Positions 33,830 through 50,456 of a stretch of 64,000 bases of DNA are shown piece by piece. The position numbers were made by a program, and so were the translations under genes. Each line of letters starts with the position of its first letter. Position 1 is the first letter of the stretch. This stretch comes from Jannaschia faecimaris (GTDB taxonomy: Bacteria > Pseudomonadota > Alphaproteobacteria > Rhodobacterales > Rhodobacteraceae). The notes beneath the pieces were generated by a model. The model made no database searches and was not told the origin of the DNA. It worked only from the letters and a program-made list of their open reading frames with translations. Where the stretch lies: positions 1 through 64,000 of the forward strand of contig NZ_FNPX01000016.1 in the NCBI RefSeq assembly GCF_900107415.1, written 5' to 3'.

Positions 33830-34603
33830 TCAGAGTTGCGGCTCGCTCCGCGACGGCGTTGCATAGAGCGTGCCGCCCCCGAACCACGCCATGATCTTCT
33901 CTTCCTCAAGAAGAGTGATCTGGTTGTCCGCCTTGATCGTCGGAATGCCGGCCATGTTATGCGAATGGAGCGAGTCGATCTGAACGCGATCGCGCTTGAG
34001 CCGGGCGAAGTTCATCGGGATCAGGCGTTGCTGACCGGAGCCTTCGGGGTTTAGGTCGACAACCAGGTAGCGGACCATCTGCTCAGGCACGTCGATCCAC
34101 ATGTCGGTGATGCGGCCAACCACTTCCTTGTCGGCGGTTTGCACGGGCAACCCCAGCGGGTTGATCCCGGCGGAGACGGTGAAGTCCTCGACCTTGGACA
34201 GCGGTTTGATCTTGGCGTGGCCGTGGCCGTCAAGTTCGGGGTGGTCACTGCGGTTGGCCCAGGACGCGGGGCCGACACCATCAACCATCGGATCCCCGGT
34301 GGGAACGTAGGGCGAGCCGCCCGCGTCGCTGGTGCGCGCGATGGCAAGATCGCTGCGATCGGGGCGCTGGCCCGAAGGCACCGATACGCTGCCGCGTCCA
34401 TCGCGGAGCAGAAACGTCTTGTCCTTGGGGGCAGGGAAGACACCGGGTGAGGCGGCGGGGCTGCCGTCATCATCCACGAGAGGGTAGCCCTCGCGCTGGT
34501 TTTCGGTCTGCAGGTAGACGACGAGGACGGCGAAGAAGAGCCAGAAGCCCCAGATCGCCGCGCTGGCGAGATCGAAGTCTCCGAAGAATGTTGTGCCGAG
34601 CAT
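33830..34603 (-). CDS. puhA: photosynthetic reaction centre H subunit
   Basis: A 257-residue subunit H. One N-terminal membrane helix (about 12-31, ASAAIWGFWLFFAVLVVYLQ) precedes the REGYPL motif at 37-42 and a PRC-barrel domain with VGRITDMWIDVPEQMVRYL. It covers the cytoplasmic face of L/M and gates protons to QB. It is preceded by lhaA with 21 bp between. Confidence 0.97.
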   Translation of the reverse strand: MLGTTFFGDFDLASAAIWGFWLFFAVLVVYLQTENQREGYPLVDDDGSPAASPGVFPAPKDKTFLLRDGRGSVSVPSGQRPDRSDLAIARTSDAGGSPYVPTGDPMVDGVGPASWANRSDHPELDGHGHAKIKPLSKVEDFTVSAGINPLGLPVQTADKEVVGRITDMWIDVPEQMVRYLVVDLNPEGSGQQRLIPMNFARLKRDRVQIDSLHSHNMAGIPTIKADNQITLLEEEKIMAWFGGGTLYATPSRSEPQL

Positions 34604-34624
34604 GGGGTATCCTCCTGGGCGGGG

Positions 34625-36055
34625 TTAAGTCGGGAAATCCGCAAGACCGCGTGACGTGGTCTGACGGTGATGAATACTGCGCGACCGGACCAGCGGCCCA
34701 AGAGCCGCCAGCGTGATGAAGAGCAGTGCGATTTCGATGTGGTAAACCGTGGAATAGCCGGTCGCGGGGTCGGACAGCGCAGCACCCAGACGGCCCGTCT
34801 CGGCCAGCGCGTTGACGCCGTCGCGCAGTGCGCCGCCAACAAAGATCGATACGCCCGCCGCCGTCGCCTGTGCCGCGCCCCAAGCCCCGAGGGCCAGGCC
34901 CTTGCCGGCGGTGCCGCTGCCGTCGAAGGCCATGATTGCGGTCAGGGTGCAGACCGAAAACAGACCGCCGCCGAACCCGATGCCGAAGGCCCCGATGTAG
35001 AACAGAAGACCGCTGTCGAGGGGGGCGGCGAAGATCACCGCCGAGAAGGCGCAGACACCGGCAAGGATGCCGCCGCCCGCCATGCGGAATGGATCGCGCC
35101 CCCGCTTGAGCCCGCGCGCCGCGACCCCGAAGCCCAGCAATGCGCCGCCCGCCCAGAGCGAAGTCAGTAGGGTCGTTGCCGAGACTGACAGGCCCAGAAT
35201 CTCGCCGCCGTAAGGCTCCAGCAGGACGTCCTGCATGTTGAAGGCCAGCGTGCCGATGAACACTACGACCAGCAGGCGGGCAACGTTGCCCTGCGCCGTC
35301 AGATCGCGCCAGGCGTCGCGGAAGGGCGGGCGTGGTACGGCACGCTCTTCGCGGGTCATGGGTGTCACCTTTTCCTGCTTCCACAGGGCGATGGTGTTCA
35401 GAACGATGGTCACGACCGCGGTGCCCTGCACGACCTGTACAAGGCGCAGCGCGCTGAAATCGCGCAGGAGCGTGCCGATGATGACGGCGCTGACGCCCAT
35501 GCCCACGAGGAACATCACGTAGAGGAGCGCTACGACCTGCGGCCGGGTCTCTTCGGTCGCGCGGTCGGCGGCAAGGGCGAGGCCCGCCGTTTGGGTCATA
35601 TGCATGCCAAGCCCGGTCATCAGGAAGGCCAGCGCGGCACCCACGGTGCCCGCCCAATCGGGGCCGGCGACCTGATCGCCGGACAGCACCAGAAGCGCCA
35701 TGGGCATGATCGCAAGGCCACCGAATTGCCACAGCGATCCAAACCAGAGGTAGGGGATACGCTTCCATCCGATTGCGGAGCGGTAGGTGTCGGATCGAAA
35801 TCCGAGGATTGCGCGGAAGGGTGCCACCAGAACCGGGATCGCGATCATCATGGCGACGATGGTGGCAGCGACGCCCAATTCCACGATCATGACCCGGTTC
35901 AGCGTGCCCAGCAGCATGACCGAGGCCATGCCGACCGACACCTGAAACAGCGACAGGCGCAGCAGTTGGCGCAGGGGCAACTGCTCGCTGACCGCGTCGG
36001 AGAACGGCAGCATGTTGAGCGTCATGCCCTGGATCATGCGGCGACCGAAGATCAT
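34625..36055 (-). CDS. lhaA: light-harvesting 1 assembly protein LhaA (PucC family)
   Basis: A 476-residue 12-helix major-facilitator protein of the PucC/BCD family. LPLRQLLRLSLFQVSVGMASV and GTLNRVMIVELGVAA at the N-terminus, followed by FRSDTYRSAIGWKRIPYLW, identify it. LhaA promotes LH1 assembly, probably by handling bacteriochlorophyll. ATG 36055 overlaps the bchM stop (ATGA). A second member of the family is next to bchG at 47862. Confidence 0.94.
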   Translation of the reverse strand: MIFGRRMIQGMTLNMLPFSDAVSEQLPLRQLLRLSLFQVSVGMASVMLLGTLNRVMIVELGVAATIVAMMIAIPVLVAPFRAILGFRSDTYRSAIGWKRIPYLWFGSLWQFGGLAIMPMALLVLSGDQVAGPDWAGTVGAALAFLMTGLGMHMTQTAGLALAADRATEETRPQVVALLYVMFLVGMGVSAVIIGTLLRDFSALRLVQVVQGTAVVTIVLNTIALWKQEKVTPMTREERAVPRPPFRDAWRDLTAQGNVARLLVVVFIGTLAFNMQDVLLEPYGGEILGLSVSATTLLTSLWAGGALLGFGVAARGLKRGRDPFRMAGGGILAGVCAFSAVIFAAPLDSGLLFYIGAFGIGFGGGLFSVCTLTAIMAFDGSGTAGKGLALGAWGAAQATAAGVSIFVGGALRDGVNALAETGRLGAALSDPATGYSTVYHIEIALLFITLAALGPLVRSRSIHHRQTTSRGLADFPT

Positions 36056-36720
36056 GGCGTCACCTCGAGGGCGTGCGAAATGTAGAACCCCGAACTGACG
36101 CGTGTGACCGGTGCCAGCGTGGCCGAGGTCAGCCGGCGCGACAGGTTTTTGTGCGATTGCGGCACCATCGTGGGCGAGCGGTCCGCCCGTGGGAAGAGCT
36201 TGCCTACGCGCCACATCGCCATCAGGAGCGGTGTGCGTGGAGCGACGGTGAAGAGGACAGAGCCGGTTGTGCGCGCCGCCAGCGCGTCGAGGGCCGCGGC
36301 GAGGTCGGTCTCGGAATAATAGATCAGGCTGTCCATCGCGGTGACGTGGTCGAAGCGGCCAAGGCCCACGTCCAGCATATCGCCCGAGCGGAAGTCGATG
36401 GTGCCGGTCAGGTCGGCGGGCATCCGACGGCGCGCGATATCGACCAACTGCGGCGAGATGTCGATCGCCAGAACATCGGCCCCGCGCCGTGCCATTTCAT
36501 GCGCCAACGCCCCGGTGCCGCAGCCTGCGTCCAGCACGCGCAGGCCGGTCAGATCGCGCGGCATCTGGCTCAGGATGATCGCGCGCATCCGATCCCGGCC
36601 CGCCCGAACCGTGGCGCGAATGCCCGAGACCGGGGCGTCGGAGGTCAAAGCCTCCCAAGCCTTTGTCGCGGTGCGGTCGAAATAGGTTTCGACGCGTGTC
36701 AGGGTCTGGTCGTAGGTCAT
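36052..36720 (-). CDS. bchM: Mg-protoporphyrin IX methyltransferase
   Basis: A 222-residue SAM methyltransferase that makes the 13-methyl ester of Mg-protoporphyrin IX. Motif I LRVLDAGCGTGALAHEMA is near residue 67, and the start TYDQTLTRVETYFDRTATKAW is the BchM signature. ATG 36720 is 1 bp after the bchL stop; it overlaps lhaA. Confidence 0.95.
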   Translation of the reverse strand: MTYDQTLTRVETYFDRTATKAWEALTSDAPVSGIRATVRAGRDRMRAIILSQMPRDLTGLRVLDAGCGTGALAHEMARRGADVLAIDISPQLVDIARRRMPADLTGTIDFRSGDMLDVGLGRFDHVTAMDSLIYYSETDLAAALDALAARTTGSVLFTVAPRTPLLMAMWRVGKLFPRADRSPTMVPQSHKNLSRRLTSATLAPVTRVSSGFYISHALEVTP

Positions 36721-36721
36721 G

Positions 36722-44494
<7,773 letters not shown>

Positions 44495-44547
44495 CTCGTC
44501 TCCCCGGCGAAAGTTCCCCTGAAATCGTGGCACTCTGGCGCACCATG

Positions 44548-44565
44548 TGTCAACGGTGATTTACA
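44548..44565. promoter_or_regulatory. PpsR/CrtJ site, bchF promoter
   Basis: TGTcaacggtgatttACA is an exact TGT-N12-ACA. Read toward bchF, its end provides a TTGACA -35 box, so bound PpsR would cover the promoter. It is one of a pair in the bchF-ppaA spacer, the arrangement PpsR uses for co-operative binding. Confidence 0.85.
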
Positions 44566-44654
44566 CGTTGGTGACAGTTCGTCCTGATTGATTTACTGAG
44601 CCGGGGGTCGTCGGGCCATATAAATAGGCCTATTGAACGGAACGGCGTGGTGTT

Positions 44655-44672
44655 TGTCATATTGATTTGACA
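44655..44672. promoter_or_regulatory. PpsR/CrtJ site, ppaA promoter
   Basis: TGTcatattgatttgACA is an exact TGT-N12-ACA. Its right end reads TTGACA in the direction of ppaA. Between this site and the one at 44548 lies a 12-bp palindrome, AATAGGCCTATT (44623-44634), of unknown meaning. Confidence 0.85.
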
Positions 44673-44763
44673 CTCACCCTGCCATGCCTGACGATGAGGA
44701 CAACCTTTTTGGTTCATCCTTTGGGAGGATTCTCTGCTGCCCCCATCTTTCGATCATCCGCTG

Positions 44764-45477
44764 ATGCCTCGGGGACATGAGATCGCCCGCGTCGCCCGTG
44801 GGGCCTTGCAAGCCATAGCGCTGGACCTGATGCCGTTGGCCCAGCAAGATCATGTTCAGCGGCTGACAGGGGCTGTCCTTTCGCCCCGCCAGGACGCGTG
44901 GCGCAACGTCGGCCTTGCCATGATCGATGCCGGGTGTCGGCCTGCTGATATAATCGACATCTATATACCGGCCACTGCGCGCCGCCTTGGCGATGACTGG
45001 CTGGACGACGCCGCCAGTTTCGCTGATGTCACCCTCGGGTGTGTCCGTCTGCGGTCCCTGTTGACCTGGGCGGACGATATGCTGGATGAGTTGGACGTCA
45101 TGCCGTCCATTACGCATGGGCAGGTTTATCTGCTCACACCGGAAGGGGCACAACACCGTCTGGGGCAGCACGTCTTCATGGCGCAGCTTTTGCGGCACGG
45201 AGTGGCTGCACGGATCGTTTCCGACCCGGCAGAGGTTTCCGACGCGGATATCGTCATGATTTCCGCATCCGGCGCTGACACCCAGCAGGCTCTGATCGAC
45301 ACGGTGAATTGCGCCCGTCGCATCGGGCGCGATCCCTTCGTGATTCTGGGCGGCGGCGCGGTCGAGATTGATCGGGGCCGCTGTAAGGGGGCGGGGGCCG
45401 ATCTTGTGACCAATGACCTGGACATCGCGCTGTCTGAATGCAGGGCGCGTGGTCATCCGCTCCGGCTGAGACGTTGA
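44764..45477 (+). CDS. ppaA: PpaA/AerR-family B12-binding regulator
   Basis: At least 237 residues with a cobalamin-binding domain in the C-terminal half (LRHGVAARIVSDP, DIVMISASGADTQQALIDTV, PFVILGGGAVEI) and the helical part LGDDWLDDAASFADVTLGCV. AerR/PpaA proteins bind B12 and antagonise PpsR/CrtJ, tying pigment genes to light and B12. The ATG at 44764 has no ribosome site; a good GGGAGG at 44723-44728 instead suits in-frame CTG codons at 44734/44737, so the real N-terminus may be about ten residues longer with a non-AUG start. It is 2 bp upstream of ppsR. Confidence 0.88.
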   Translation: MPRGHEIARVARGALQAIALDLMPLAQQDHVQRLTGAVLSPRQDAWRNVGLAMIDAGCRPADIIDIYIPATARRLGDDWLDDAASFADVTLGCVRLRSLLTWADDMLDELDVMPSITHGQVYLLTPEGAQHRLGQHVFMAQLLRHGVAARIVSDPAEVSDADIVMISASGADTQQALIDTVNCARRIGRDPFVILGGGAVEIDRGRCKGAGADLVTNDLDIALSECRARGHPLRLRR

Positions 45478-45479
45478 AC

Positions 45480-46892
45480 ATGGACGCCACCGCATCAGGC
45501 GCATGGTTCCAAGGACTTTTGCCCAACGCGCGCGCCGACATTCTTGCCAACCTCGTGGCCGGCGTTGCCGACATGGCGCTTCTTGTTGGTTGGAACGGGG
45601 CAATCACCGACCTGCGCGTGCGGCCGGGACTGGACTTGGGGCTAAGTATTGAAGGTTGGACCAGTGCCTCGATCCAAAGCCACCTGACACCGGAAAGCGT
45701 TCCCAAGCTGGAGCGATGTCTGACCGCCTTGCAGCGGGGCAGCGAGCAACTCCCCCTGAGTGAATTGAACCTCCTCGTAGACAAGAGCGGCCCGGATCTT
45801 CCAATGTCGTTCAGTTTCCACCGCATCGAACGGGAGGCGGATGTCTTGATGCTGGGGCGCGACCTGCGGCCTTTAGCCGAGATCCAGCAGCAGTTGGTCG
45901 TCGCCCAGATGGCAATGGAGCGCGATTACGAAGCGCAGCGGGCGACTGAAACGCGGCTTCGTGTTCTCATGGCGACGACACCTGATGCTTGCCTGTTCGT
46001 GAACGTCGCGCGGCGCGAAGTGACCGATGCCAATGCTGCGGCGGGCCACCTGTTCAAGACGGAGCCCTTGGAACTGAAGGACACGGCACTTGAGTCGATC
46101 CTACGGGTCGGACAGGATGTGGATCTTGTCGAGCAATTGGTCGCCACCGCGCGGCAACCCGACGGAAAGGTCAGCGCAACAACCGTATCTGACGGCTCGG
46201 ATATCGACATCCTGCCGACTTCTTTCCGCATACCAGGCGCGCACATGCTGCTTTGCCGAGTGATCGCCAAGCGCAGCGCCGTTTCCGACACGGACACCAT
46301 GGGCGAACGCCTGTCGGGGTTTTTCGCCTCCAGCCCCGACGCGATCGTCTTCACCGCAGGTGATGGTCGCATCCTGAGCGCCAACGGCAGCTTCCTTGAC
46401 CTCGTCGAGATGCCCCAGGAGGACAGTGTCCGCAATCAGAGCCTCGCCGACTTTCTGGTACGGGGAAGCGTCGATTTGTCGGTTCTTCTGGCCAATGCCA
46501 GCCGGTCCGGATCGCTTCGGTTGTTCTCGACCAAAATTACCCAGGCCTCGGGGCAGGGGCGCTCGGTCGAGATCTCGGTTACCCGCCTGCAGGCAGGGAT
46601 CCGGTCGATTTTTGCGCTTGTAATGCGTGACACCAGCCGGGCTGCCGCGTTGCGAACCGAAGGTGTTGATCCGTCGGTCGATCTCGACTCGATCGTCGAT
46701 CTTTTGGGCAAGCAGTCGCTCAAGGATATCGTGGCGCAGGCAACTGACGTAATCGAGCGGATGTGCATCGGGGCCGCCGTAGACCTGACATCCAACAATC
46801 GAGTTGCCGCTGCGGAAATGCTGGGTCTGTCGCGCCAGTCGCTGTATGTTAAGCTGCGCAAATACGATCTGCTCAAGCGCGACGTCGACTGA
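45480..46892 (+). CDS. ppsR: photosynthesis repressor PpsR (CrtJ)
   Basis: A 470-residue regulator: N-terminal PAS region, a Q-linker helix around 138-160 (LAEIQQQLVVAQMAMERDYEAQ), two PAS domains (about 161-275 and 280-395), and a Fis-type helix-turn-helix at the C-terminus (NNRVAAAEMLGLSRQSLYVK). Cysteines C259 and C429 fall where the redox-active pair of Rhodobacter PpsR (C251/C424) is expected; C429 lies just before the DNA-binding part. It represses bch, crt and puf genes aerobically through TGT-N12-ACA sites, five of which occur in this window. Confidence 0.95.
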   Translation: MDATASGAWFQGLLPNARADILANLVAGVADMALLVGWNGAITDLRVRPGLDLGLSIEGWTSASIQSHLTPESVPKLERCLTALQRGSEQLPLSELNLLVDKSGPDLPMSFSFHRIEREADVLMLGRDLRPLAEIQQQLVVAQMAMERDYEAQRATETRLRVLMATTPDACLFVNVARREVTDANAAAGHLFKTEPLELKDTALESILRVGQDVDLVEQLVATARQPDGKVSATTVSDGSDIDILPTSFRIPGAHMLLCRVIAKRSAVSDTDTMGERLSGFFASSPDAIVFTAGDGRILSANGSFLDLVEMPQEDSVRNQSLADFLVRGSVDLSVLLANASRSGSLRLFSTKITQASGQGRSVEISVTRLQAGIRSIFALVMRDTSRAAALRTEGVDPSVDLDSIVDLLGKQSLKDIVAQATDVIERMCIGAAVDLTSNNRVAAAEMLGLSRQSLYVKLRKYDLLKRDVD

Positions 46893-46942
46893 CGCAGGGC
46901 TTTTGCGCGTCTCGCGAAGATTACACTTGCCGCGACTCGCAC

Positions 46943-46960
46943 TGTCAGCTTAAGTTTACA
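46943..46960. promoter_or_regulatory. PpsR/CrtJ site abutting the bchG start codon
   Basis: TGTcagcttaagtttACA is an exact TGT-N12-ACA ending 2 bp before the bchG ATG. A possible promoter is TTGCCG (46927-46932), 17 bp, TTAAGT (46950-46955), whose start would be at or next to the ATG. The site covers that -10 box. Confidence 0.8.
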
Positions 46961-46962
46961 CC

Positions 46963-47865
46963 ATGACCAGTCTGACCCCCTGCGCGCGGGCGCGCACATT
47001 GCCTGAACCCGCCGCCATGCTGCGGCTTATCAAGCCTGTGACTTGGTTTCCGCCGATGTGGGCGTTCTTGTGTGGGGCGGTGTCGTCGGGTGTCGCCTTG
47101 GGGCCGGAATGGCCGATTGTCTTGCTGGGCATCCTTCTGGCCGGGCCGATCACCTGTGGGATGAGCCAGGCCGCAAACGATTGGTGTGACCGGCACGTGG
47201 ATGCGATCAATGAACCCAACCGCCCGATCCCGTCAGGCCGGATACCGGGCCGATGGGGGCTTTGGATCGCGCAGGCGATGTCTGTGCTGTCTCTGGCCAT
47301 CGGCTGGCAATTCGGGCCTTGGGGCTTTGGGGCCACCGTGCTGGCAGTGATGGGTGCGTGGGCCTATTCGGTCGAGCCGATCCGGCTGAAACGCTCTGGT
47401 ATCTGGGGGCCGGGCCTCGTCGGTATTTGCTACGAGGGGCTGCCTTGGTTCACTGGCGCGGCCATTCTGGTGTCTGGCGCTCCCGGCTGGGACATCGTCA
47501 TCATCGCCACGCTTTATGCCTTGGGCGCGCATGGGATCATGACGCTTAATGATTTCAAAGCATTGGAGGGCGACAAGGTCATGGGTATCAACAGCCTGCC
47601 GGTTACCTTGGGTCCCGAACGTGCGGCGAGGGTTGCCTGCTGGGTGATGATCGTGCCTCAACTCGCGGTTGTTGGCCTTATTTGGTCTTGGGATCGTCCG
47701 GTCTTTGCCTTGGCCATCGCTGCGCTGATCCTTGCGCAACTGGCCGCAATGCGCGTGATGTTGCGCGACCCCAAGGCCAAGGCCCCTTGGTACAACGGCA
47801 CGGGCGTTGTGCTTTATATCTCTGGGATGATGGTCGCGTCCTTCGCATTGCGGGGCCTCGCGTGA
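46963..47865 (+). CDS. bchG: bacteriochlorophyll synthase (geranylgeranyl/phytyl transferase)
   Basis: A 300-residue UbiA-family membrane prenyltransferase esterifying bacteriochlorophyllide a. KPVTWFPPMWAFLCG, the Asp-rich SQAANDWCDRHVDAINEPNR and the second motif LNDFKALEGDKVMGINSLPV are diagnostic. No Shine-Dalgarno sequence precedes ATG 46963; the PpsR site lies there instead, so the mRNA may be leaderless. Its stop overlaps the GTG of the next gene. Confidence 0.95.
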   Translation: MTSLTPCARARTLPEPAAMLRLIKPVTWFPPMWAFLCGAVSSGVALGPEWPIVLLGILLAGPITCGMSQAANDWCDRHVDAINEPNRPIPSGRIPGRWGLWIAQAMSVLSLAIGWQFGPWGFGATVLAVMGAWAYSVEPIRLKRSGIWGPGLVGICYEGLPWFTGAAILVSGAPGWDIVIIATLYALGAHGIMTLNDFKALEGDKVMGINSLPVTLGPERAARVACWVMIVPQLAVVGLIWSWDRPVFALAIAALILAQLAAMRVMLRDPKAKAPWYNGTGVVLYISGMMVASFALRGLA

Positions 47866-49145
47866 CGCTCGGGTGGCTCCAGATCGTCCGACTGGGGTTG
47901 GTCCAGATGGCGCTTGGCGCGGTCGTGGTCCTCACCACGTCAACGTTGAACCGTCTGATGGTCGTGGAGTTCGCCTTGCCGGCTGTTCTGCCTGGAGCGT
48001 TGGTCGCGCTGCATTACGGTATCCAGCTCAGCCGCCCGCGGTGGGGCTTTACCTCCGACACCGGCGGATCGCGCACGCGGTGGATTGTGGGCGGCATGGC
48101 CGTGCTGGCGCTCGGCGGGTTCTTCGCCGCCTATGCCGTGACGCTTTTCGCGACATCCTACGCAATGGGTCTGGCCCTTTCCGTTTTGGCCTATGCGGCG
48201 ATTGGCCTTGGTGTCGGCGCGTCGGGCACGTCGCTCCTGGCGCTTTTGGCTACCGCGACTGAACCGCGCCGTCGCGCCGCCGCCGCTACGATCACCTGGC
48301 TGATGATGATCTTCGGAATTGCGGTGACGGCTGGCTTGTCGGGGCAGTTCCTCGACCCGTACACACCCGCGCGACTGATGGCGGTCGTGGCGGTCGTGAC
48401 CGGCGGTGCTTTCGTGCTGACCTGCGGCGCAGTGCTCGGGGTCGAGCGTGGCGTGGCGGCCGTCGTGCCCGAGCCTGCCACTCCGTTCCTCAACGGCTTG
48501 CGCGAAATATGGGCCGAAAGGAAGGCTCGGAATTTCACGCTGTTCGTGTTTCTGTCGATGAACGCTTACTTTATGCAGGAACTGATACTGGAACCTTTTG
48601 CAGGGTTGGTTTTCGCCTTCACACCGGGCCAGTCCACGGCCCTCAGCGGCGCGCAGAACGGCGGCGTCTTTGTCGGAATGCTGCTGGTCGGCATTGCCGC
48701 GACGGGTCTGAAATTCGGGTCGCTGCGGTCCTGGGTGATTGCCGGGTGCATTGGATCGGCTGGATCACTTTACATAATTGCAATTACAGGTCTGGGCTGG
48801 CTGGCTTTGCCACTCACGCCGCTGGTCGTGGCACTCGGCGTGTTCAACGGCATGTTCGCGGTCGCAGCCATCGGGTCGATGATGGCGCTGGCCGCCGAGG
48901 GGCGCGCGCGGCGTGAAGGCACACGCATGGGTCTTTGGGGTGCGGCGCAAGCGATTGCCGCCGGCTTTGGCGGCTTGTGCGGCGCGGCCGGCGTCGACCT
49001 GCTGCGCGGCCCTTTGGCGGATGGGGAAGCCTTTGCCGGCGTGTTCCTGTTCGAAGCCGTCTTATTCATGGCTGCCGCCCTGATGGCCTGGCAGGTGATG
49101 GAATCGCGCAGGCCCCGACAAGAGGCGATGATGCCCGGTGAATGA
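47862..49145 (+). CDS. PucC/BCD-family major facilitator next to bchG
   Basis: A 427-residue, 12-helix protein of the same family as LhaA (LNRLMVVEFALPAVLPGALV, FTSDTGGSRTRWIVGG, TRMGLWGAAQAIAAGFGG). A member between bchG and bchP is standard in these clusters (often called bch2 or orf428); it may deliver bacteriochlorophyll to apoproteins. The start is GTG 47862, overlapping the bchG stop (GTGA). Confidence 0.9.
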   Translation: MTLGWLQIVRLGLVQMALGAVVVLTTSTLNRLMVVEFALPAVLPGALVALHYGIQLSRPRWGFTSDTGGSRTRWIVGGMAVLALGGFFAAYAVTLFATSYAMGLALSVLAYAAIGLGVGASGTSLLALLATATEPRRRAAAATITWLMMIFGIAVTAGLSGQFLDPYTPARLMAVVAVVTGGAFVLTCGAVLGVERGVAAVVPEPATPFLNGLREIWAERKARNFTLFVFLSMNAYFMQELILEPFAGLVFAFTPGQSTALSGAQNGGVFVGMLLVGIAATGLKFGSLRSWVIAGCIGSAGSLYIIAITGLGWLALPLTPLVVALGVFNGMFAVAAIGSMMALAAEGRARREGTRMGLWGAAQAIAAGFGGLCGAAGVDLLRGPLADGEAFAGVFLFEAVLFMAAALMAWQVMESRRPRQEAMMPGE

Positions 49146-49161
49146 TTTTGGGAGAGATGTG

Positions 49162-50346
49162 ATGGATCAGTTCGACGTTGTCGTTATCGGCGGTGGTCCC
49201 TCGGGTGCCACGGCCGCCACGGACCTCGCCTCTCTTGGGCACAAGGTCGCCATGCTGGACCGCGACGGGCGGATCAAGCCCTGCGGTGGGGCCATCCCGC
49301 CCCGCGCCATAACGGATTTCGATATCCCCGACAGCCAGATCGTCGCCCGGATCACGACGGCGCGCATGATCTCCCCCACCAAGCGACAAGTGGACATCCC
49401 GATCGAGAATGGCTTCGTCGGGATGGTTGATCGAGAGCATTTCGACGCCTTCCTGCGCGACCGCGCCGTCGCCGCCGGGGCGGAGCGGCGCACGGGCACC
49501 TTCCAGGCGATTACCCGTGACGATGCCGGAACCAAAGTCACGTATCGCGACAAGCAAACGGGAGAGCCGGTGACGGTCCGAACCCGGCTCATCATCGGGG
49601 CCGATGGGGCGCGGTCCAATGTGGCGAAGGCCGAGGTGCCGGGTGGCGACAAGATACCTTACGTGATCGCGTACCATGAAATCATTGAGGCCCCGGCCCG
49701 GACCGCGACCTATGATCCTGACCGCTGCGACGTGATCTATGACGGCGCGATCTCTCCGGACTTCTATGGTTGGGTCTTTCCGCACGGCGGCCAAGCCAGC
49801 GTCGGTATGGGCACGCAGCACGCGGGCGTGGACCTGAAGGATGCGACCGCAGCATTGCGTGCGGCTTCGGGGCTGACGGATTGCAAGACCATCCGCAAGG
49901 AAGGCGCGCCGATCCCGCTCAAGCCGCTCGACAAGTGGGACAACGGGCGCGACGTGGTGCTGGCCGGGGATGCGGCCGGTGTTGTCGCGCCGTCGTCTGG
50001 CGAAGGCATCTTCTATGCGATGGTCGGGGGGCGCGTGGCCGCGACAGCGACGGCCGCTTGTCTTGCCTCGGGCAAGGCGAAGGATCTGCAGATCGCGCGC
50101 AAGCTTTTCATGAAGGAGCACAAGGCCGTCTTTAAGATCCTCGGAGCCATGCAGGATGCCTATTACAAGAGCGACATGCGCCGCGAACGTTTCGTGTCGC
50201 TGTGCCATGATGTCGACGTGCAGAAGCTGACGTTCGAAGCTTACATGAACAAGAGACTGGTTCATGCGCGGCCCCTGGCACACCTGAAGATCGGGCTGAA
50301 GAATCTGGCGCACCTGGCTGGGATCGTATCGCCCACGCGGGTCTGA
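49162..50346 (+). CDS. bchP: geranylgeranyl reductase
   Basis: A 394-residue FAD enzyme reducing the geranylgeranyl tail to phytyl. FDVVVIGGGPSGATAATDLA at the N-terminus, KPCGGAIPPRAITDFDIPD and VVLAGDAAGVVAPSSGEGIF are typical of ChlP/BchP. ATG 49162 has GGGAGAG upstream. It is the last gene of bchG-pucC-like-bchP and is followed by a strong hairpin. Confidence 0.95.
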   Translation: MDQFDVVVIGGGPSGATAATDLASLGHKVAMLDRDGRIKPCGGAIPPRAITDFDIPDSQIVARITTARMISPTKRQVDIPIENGFVGMVDREHFDAFLRDRAVAAGAERRTGTFQAITRDDAGTKVTYRDKQTGEPVTVRTRLIIGADGARSNVAKAEVPGGDKIPYVIAYHEIIEAPARTATYDPDRCDVIYDGAISPDFYGWVFPHGGQASVGMGTQHAGVDLKDATAALRAASGLTDCKTIRKEGAPIPLKPLDKWDNGRDVVLAGDAAGVVAPSSGEGIFYAMVGGRVAATATAACLASGKAKDLQIARKLFMKEHKAVFKILGAMQDAYYKSDMRRERFVSLCHDVDVQKLTFEAYMNKRLVHARPLAHLKIGLKNLAHLAGIVSPTRV

Positions 50347-50396
50347 CGGCGAAGCGAGGGGGCGGCCCCTCGCGCTCCCCGGAGTATTCTTGAAAC

Positions 50397-50438
50397 GAAG
50401 AAGGGGGCGCAGGATTTTCTTCCGCGCCCCCTTCTTTT
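50397..50438. terminator. bidirectional terminator between bchP and dxs
   Basis: AAGAAGGGGGCGC (50398-50410) pairs with GCGCCCCCTTCTT (50424-50436) around a 13-base loop. T-runs follow on the plus strand, and the 5' A-rich side gives them on the minus strand, so it can serve both convergent operons. Confidence 0.85.
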
Positions 50439-50456
50439 GTGTATTTTCCGGACGAC

